NCBI GenBank assembly: GCA_029548585.1
Contig: JAKPNC010000225.1
Coordinates: forward strand, 1-9,617
Direction of reading: 5' to 3'
DNA from: a bacterium
GTDB taxonomy: Bacteria > Ratteibacteria > UBA8468 > B48-G9 > JAFGKM01
DNA: 9,617 bases
The notes beneath the pieces are model-generated. The model had not been told where the DNA came from. It saw only the letters and a program-made list of their open reading frames with translations, and searched no databases. The stretch's first letter is position 1. The number at the start of each line of letters is the position of its first letter. Below are positions 7,362-9,617 of the stretch, one piece after another. A program made the translations under genes and the position numbers.

Positions 7362-7862
7362 TTACTTTACCTTTGTCTTGAAAATTACCGTTCCGGACTC
7401 TCCCGGAAGAAGGTCTTTCTTCAATACCCATTTTATTCGTGTATACATATCCGGAGTTGCCGTTTTTTCTTCTGTGGTTCCGTCAGGCTTTCTGACGGAA
7501 TACCTGACAGGGGGTTGCCGGAAAACATCTCCCTTGCCAATGCTGAACAGAATATTCATCTCTTTGCCTGCCGCGCTATCGTCTATGTAAGAAGTTCCCT
7601 CTGGAATGGGGGTAACAAAAGACGCTCCTGTCAGTTTTCCTTTCTCCTCGTTTTTGTATTTCAGCGTATATACGAGAATGTCTCCCCTTGATGTTTTTTT
7701 CACCGGAATCAGCTGGATAAGAGTCTTGCCGTCTTTCTGGACTGTCATCTCTTTTTCAACAGACATTACAAGGGAAAGTCCCTTCTTCGCTTGCTGCGCG
7801 CCGGCGAAACCTGAAAAGAAGATTATGGCTATTGCCGATAGAATAAATAGCTTTCTCTTCAT
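7362..7862 (-). CDS. Small secreted single-DUF11 protein
   Basis: The 166-residue protein starts at ATG 7862 behind AAGGAGGT. Residues 1-22 form a classic Sec signal peptide: MKRK, then a hydrophobic core, then AGA before QQ. The mature protein of about 144 residues is one DUF11-type Ig-like domain (about 28-166): GDILVYTLKYKN matches the core strand, and IPEGTSYIDDSA matches the usual LPxGTxYVxGS turn. The insertion after that turn is FSIGKGDVFRQP, unlike the Asp-rich insertions of the neighbouring DUF11 domains, and Lys/Glu content is much higher. It ends at the last strand, GTVIFKTKVK, with no anchor. I recall stand-alone proteins of this kind beside larger DUF11 genes in other diderms, but no assigned function. 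Size and position would allow a minor subunit, cap or periplasmic helper for the larger partners; this is inference. The next gene follows after a 27-base gap (or 78 bases to its inner start). Confidence 0.93.
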   Translation of the reverse strand: MKRKLFILSAIAIIFFSGFAGAQQAKKGLSLVMSVEKEMTVQKDGKTLIQLIPVKKTSRGDILVYTLKYKNEEKGKLTGASFVTPIPEGTSYIDDSAAGKEMNILFSIGKGDVFRQPPVRYSVRKPDGTTEEKTATPDMYTRIKWVLKKDLLPGESGTVIFKTKVK

Positions 7863-7863
7863 T

Positions 7864-7956
7864 TTACACCTCCTTGTTTTTAATTTTTACGCCAAATTCG
7901 GCTATGCTTTTTATTCTTTTTTTTCTCTTTCCCGCGAGACTATTACCTGTCCACAT
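7864..7956 (-). CDS. Possible 30-residue basic leader peptide
   Basis: This small frame starts with ATG at 7956, four bases after a strong AGGAGG (7961-7966), and encodes MWTGNSLAGKRKKRIKSIAE then FGVKIKNKEV. It is strongly basic (nine Lys/Arg against two Glu) and has no signal peptide or membrane segment. Its last codons GAG GTG TAA are the ribosome-binding site and spacer of the next gene, whose ATG begins one base after the TAA. That arrangement suits translational coupling: ribosomes finishing the leader would stop on the next gene's start. It lies in the only sizeable gap of the operon (132 bases). The VKIKN stretch resembles VKFKN in the possible N-terminal extension of the 585-residue gene downstream. 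I recognise no family. It may be a chance frame in an A-rich spacer, but the good ribosome-binding site and exact overlap argue for some use. Confidence 0.4.
   Translation of the reverse strand: MWTGNSLAGKRKKRIKSIAEFGVKIKNKEV
7869..7874 (-). promoter_or_regulatory. Ribosome-binding site overlapping the leader stop
   Basis: AAGGAGGT lies six bases before ATG 7862, an ideal Shine-Dalgarno placement. The final Glu and Val codons of the 30-residue leader frame fall within or directly beside it, and the leader TAA (7866-7864) sits in the spacer. Ribosomes translating the leader would therefore cover this site and then be released beside the start. Confidence 0.75.
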
Positions 7957-7994
7957 CTTCCCTCCTTTTTAATATTTTGTTTCATTGTATTTTT
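7957..7994 (-). other. A-rich intergenic spacer
   Basis: This is the stretch between the TGA of the upstream DUF11 gene and the leader frame. It is A-rich on the transcribed strand. A TACAAT at about 7984-7989 could pass for a -10 box, but the nearest -35-like sequence (GTGACA) is only 14 bases away, so I do not call a promoter. There is no terminator hairpin, so transcription from upstream probably reads through. Confidence 0.4.
7961..7966 (-). promoter_or_regulatory. Ribosome-binding site in front of the leader frame
   Basis: AAAAAGGAGG on the minus strand lies four bases before ATG 7956. It is the only strong Shine-Dalgarno match in the gap that does not serve an obvious full-length gene, and it is the main reason to consider the 30-residue frame translated. 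Confidence 0.5.
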
Positions 7995-9617
7995 TCAGTT
8001 AACTGTCACTTTGAAATAAACCTTGCCCTCGTCGGTTCCCGAATCAGGCGTTCCATCGTCAGGAGACACTGAAGGAATAACGAATATAATAGTTGAACCA
8101 CTTATGTATCCTGCATCTGTATCAGAAATATCGGTCAGAATAAGTGCCGTATCATAGGTTGAACCTGCCGTTCCTGCCCGAAGGCTGCCTGAAACGTATG
8201 AAGTATTCAACGGTATGGAGTCTATTATCACAATGTTCAGGGCTTCTCCTGCCCCGATATTCCTGTAATGGATTGAATATGTTATTTCTTCTCCTGGAAC
8301 AGCGAAATTTTTGTCCACTGTTTTTGAGAGCGTCATAAGGGCGGCTCCAATTGTAACAGGGGCAGTATCCCCGGTATAAAAAGCTGGAAAATTCAAGCCG
8401 GAAACGGAAACGTTGTTTAAAAATGTTCCCGATATGCTTCCTGCATTTGCATTGAATACCAGCTGTCGGTTTTCTCCAGCCGGAACCTGCCACGACCAGT
8501 TCCATGTCAGTATCTGTCCGTTCACGGTTGGATTCAAAGTTGTGAGGCCTGATGTGGTTCCCTGCACATAGGCAAAACCCGGGGGCAGGACATCAACCAG
8601 CTGTGTGACATTTGCCATGCCAGTACCCGTGTTGCTTATGGTTATGGTATATGTCACCGTGCCACCTGCCTCGGCTGTCGAAGGTGCAACGCTTTTTGTC
8701 ACGTTAATTATAGGCCCCCTGACAAGCAGGGTATCGGTCCTGGGCTGGTTCAAAAGGAGGTTTGCGTCTATTGCGTCTATATATGTGGCAGTAATTGTTG
8801 AGCCGACCGCTGCCTGGAATATATTATCCCCGGGCGCAGGGGTTCCGTATGTCAGGGTTATGGAGCCTGTAAAAACACCTGTATTGACGCCTGTCTCGGT
8901 CAGTGTGATGGTTTCGGTGTCGCCGCCAGATACCAGGAGTGTCACCTGCAGGGTGTTCAACGCCGTCGGGTTATAGTTGCGGTCTCCGTCGTCAACCCGA
9001 AGGTAGAGGATATTTCCTATATATTCCTGGGTCACGTCGGTGTTTCCCGTTATATCTACAAATCGGATTATGCCGGTGGTGGGCTTTGTACCGAAGGGTG
9101 TGATGTAGTCCGAAAATCCTGCGTACAGGTCTGATGCTCCCACAAGGTCTGCCGTGATAGTGCTGGCGTTATTGGCAGAGCCGAAAAAAAGCCTGAGCGG
9201 CGAGGTATCGGTGAGTCCGGTATACTGTTTCATTATGTCGTATGGAAAGCGCCAGTCAAGAAAGTAGTCGAGATTGCCGTTGATGGAAGTGTTTGCGGGG
9301 GTTATCTGGTAGTTGGTATTAAGAAGCAGGGAATGTGCAAGGGTTTCCGGCGAGTCGCCCGGAGAGCCGAGAGTGCCCTGGTTGGTATTGTGCCAGAGTC
9401 CGATAATCTCCGTCTGGCTTATGCCGTCTACCATTATAAGCCATTCGTAGTTCGCAGCGTTAAGATTTGTGTCAAGAAGCACGCCCCACCCGTAGGGTTG
9501 AAGGAAACCCTGTCCTCCACCTCCCGAGAGGTCACTGTCAAGCCGCAGGCGGAAGTAGATATAGGTGCCGTCGTTATATATAAAAGCCGCGACGTTATTT
9601 GAATCGGAAACTATGTT
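7995..9617 (-). CDS. Secreted multidomain DUF11 protein, 5' end cut by window edge
   Basis: The reading frame is open to the right edge, giving 540 residues of a longer protein. A GTG at 9482 is not the start: no ribosome-binding site precedes it, and it falls inside a continuous folded-looking stretch (FRLRLDSDL, then PYGWGVLLDTN, then YEWLIMVDG). Residues 1-175 of the visible part form a domain I cannot name; the alternating aromatic strands suggest a carbohydrate-binding-like beta-sandwich. Residues 182-295 are a module with DDGDRNYNP and ETGVNTGVFTG signatures, also present in the large barrel protein encoded downstream. Residues 301-415 and 425-540 are two DUF11 domains (PF01345 type), with TVTYTITISNTG and EITYSIHYRNIG cores. 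The second has an Asp-rich insertion (ILTDISDTDAG) and ends at its last strand, VYFKVTVN, followed by TGA. There is no sortase motif, PEP-CTERM or C-terminal helix. It is probably exported and structural or adhesive; the signal peptide must lie outside the window. First visible gene of the operon. Confidence 0.93.
   Translation of the reverse strand, partial: NIVSDSNNVAAFIYNDGTYIYFRLRLDSDLSGGGGQGFLQPYGWGVLLDTNLNAANYEWLIMVDGISQTEIIGLWHNTNQGTLGSPGDSPETLAHSLLLNTNYQITPANTSINGNLDYFLDWRFPYDIMKQYTGLTDTSPLRLFFGSANNASTITADLVGASDLYAGFSDYITPFGTKPTTGIIRFVDITGNTDVTQEYIGNILYLRVDDGDRNYNPTALNTLQVTLLVSGGDTETITLTETGVNTGVFTGSITLTYGTPAPGDNIFQAAVGSTITATYIDAIDANLLLNQPRTDTLLVRGPIINVTKSVAPSTAEAGGTVTYTITISNTGTGMANVTQLVDVLPPGFAYVQGTTSGLTTLNPTVNGQILTWNWSWQVPAGENRQLVFNANAGSISGTFLNNVSVSGLNFPAFYTGDTAPVTIGAALMTLSKTVDKNFAVPGEEITYSIHYRNIGAGEALNIVIIDSIPLNTSYVSGSLRAGTAGSTYDTALILTDISDTDAGYISGSTIIFVIPSVSPDDGTPDSGTDEGKVYFKVTVN

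Noticed and set aside
7891..7924. Plus-strand terminator-like GCCAAATTCGGC followed by T-rich sequence
   Set aside because: The stem is only three to four pairs and no plus-strand gene ends here. The T-run is simply the complement of the Lys-rich leader frame.
7917..7924. A8 run in the leader frame as a phase-variation switch fusing leader to the small gene
   Set aside because: The frame of the small DUF11 gene has an in-frame stop at 7889-7887, so slippage at the run cannot create a fusion.
7911..7985. Alternative 24-codon frame beginning MKQNIKKEG in the same gap as the leader
   Set aside because: It has no ribosome-binding site and overlaps the better-supported leader frame in another phase.
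7984..8010. Promoter with TACAAT and GTGACA between the first two genes
   Set aside because: Spacing is 14 bases, too short for a standard sigma-70 promoter, and an A-rich spacer produces such matches by chance.
9480..9482. GTG as the start of the first DUF11 gene
   Set aside because: The frame stays open and protein-like to the window edge, no ribosome-binding site lies upstream, and no signal peptide follows. The true start is outside the window.

Overview
The window looks like part of a surface-protein operon from a diderm (Gram-negative-type) bacterium. The evidence is Sec signal peptides, a SPOR (peptidoglycan-glycan-binding) domain, and a very large C-terminal beta-barrel typical of outer-membrane proteins. 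Base composition is near half G+C by eye, ribosome-binding sites are canonical AGGAGG, and the proteins are unusually rich in DUF11 ('conserved repeat') modules. I cannot name the species. A deltaproteobacterial, Nitrospirota-like or uncultivated lineage would fit, but this is inference.

All real genes are on the minus strand and read from the right edge to the left. First comes the 3' part of a secreted multidomain protein, cut by the window edge (9617-7995). It has an unrecognised N-terminal domain, a module with an ETG...TGVF signature, and two DUF11 domains. Next is a possible 30-residue basic leader peptide (7956-7864), whose end overlaps the ribosome-binding site of the next gene. Third is a small secreted single-DUF11 protein (7862-7362). 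Fourth is a secreted protein built as an N-terminal strap followed by two alternating pairs of a NEW3-like domain and a DUF11 domain (7283-5526, or from 7334). Last is an 1803-residue outer-membrane protein (5492-81). It carries, in order: signal peptide, the same N-terminal strap, DUF11, the ETG/TGVF module, a carboxypeptidase-regulatory/Cna-B-like domain, DUF11, an SdrD-B-like domain, SPOR, Ig-like and invasin-like domains, and a barrel of about 800 residues.

The gaps are short (27-132 bases) and I see no internal terminator, so the genes are probably co-transcribed. The secreted proteins share modules with the barrel protein and have no visible C-terminal anchor of their own. The simplest reading is a surface-layer, fibre or adhesin system in which the barrel protein anchors or assembles the soluble partners. 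The assembly role is inference. The shared modules, signal peptides and gene order are visible in the sequence.

I see no tRNA, rRNA, insertion sequence, CRISPR array or plus-strand gene. No gap exceeds 132 bases. The first 80 bases, downstream of the last gene, hold only purine/pyrimidine-rich sequence with possible hairpins.
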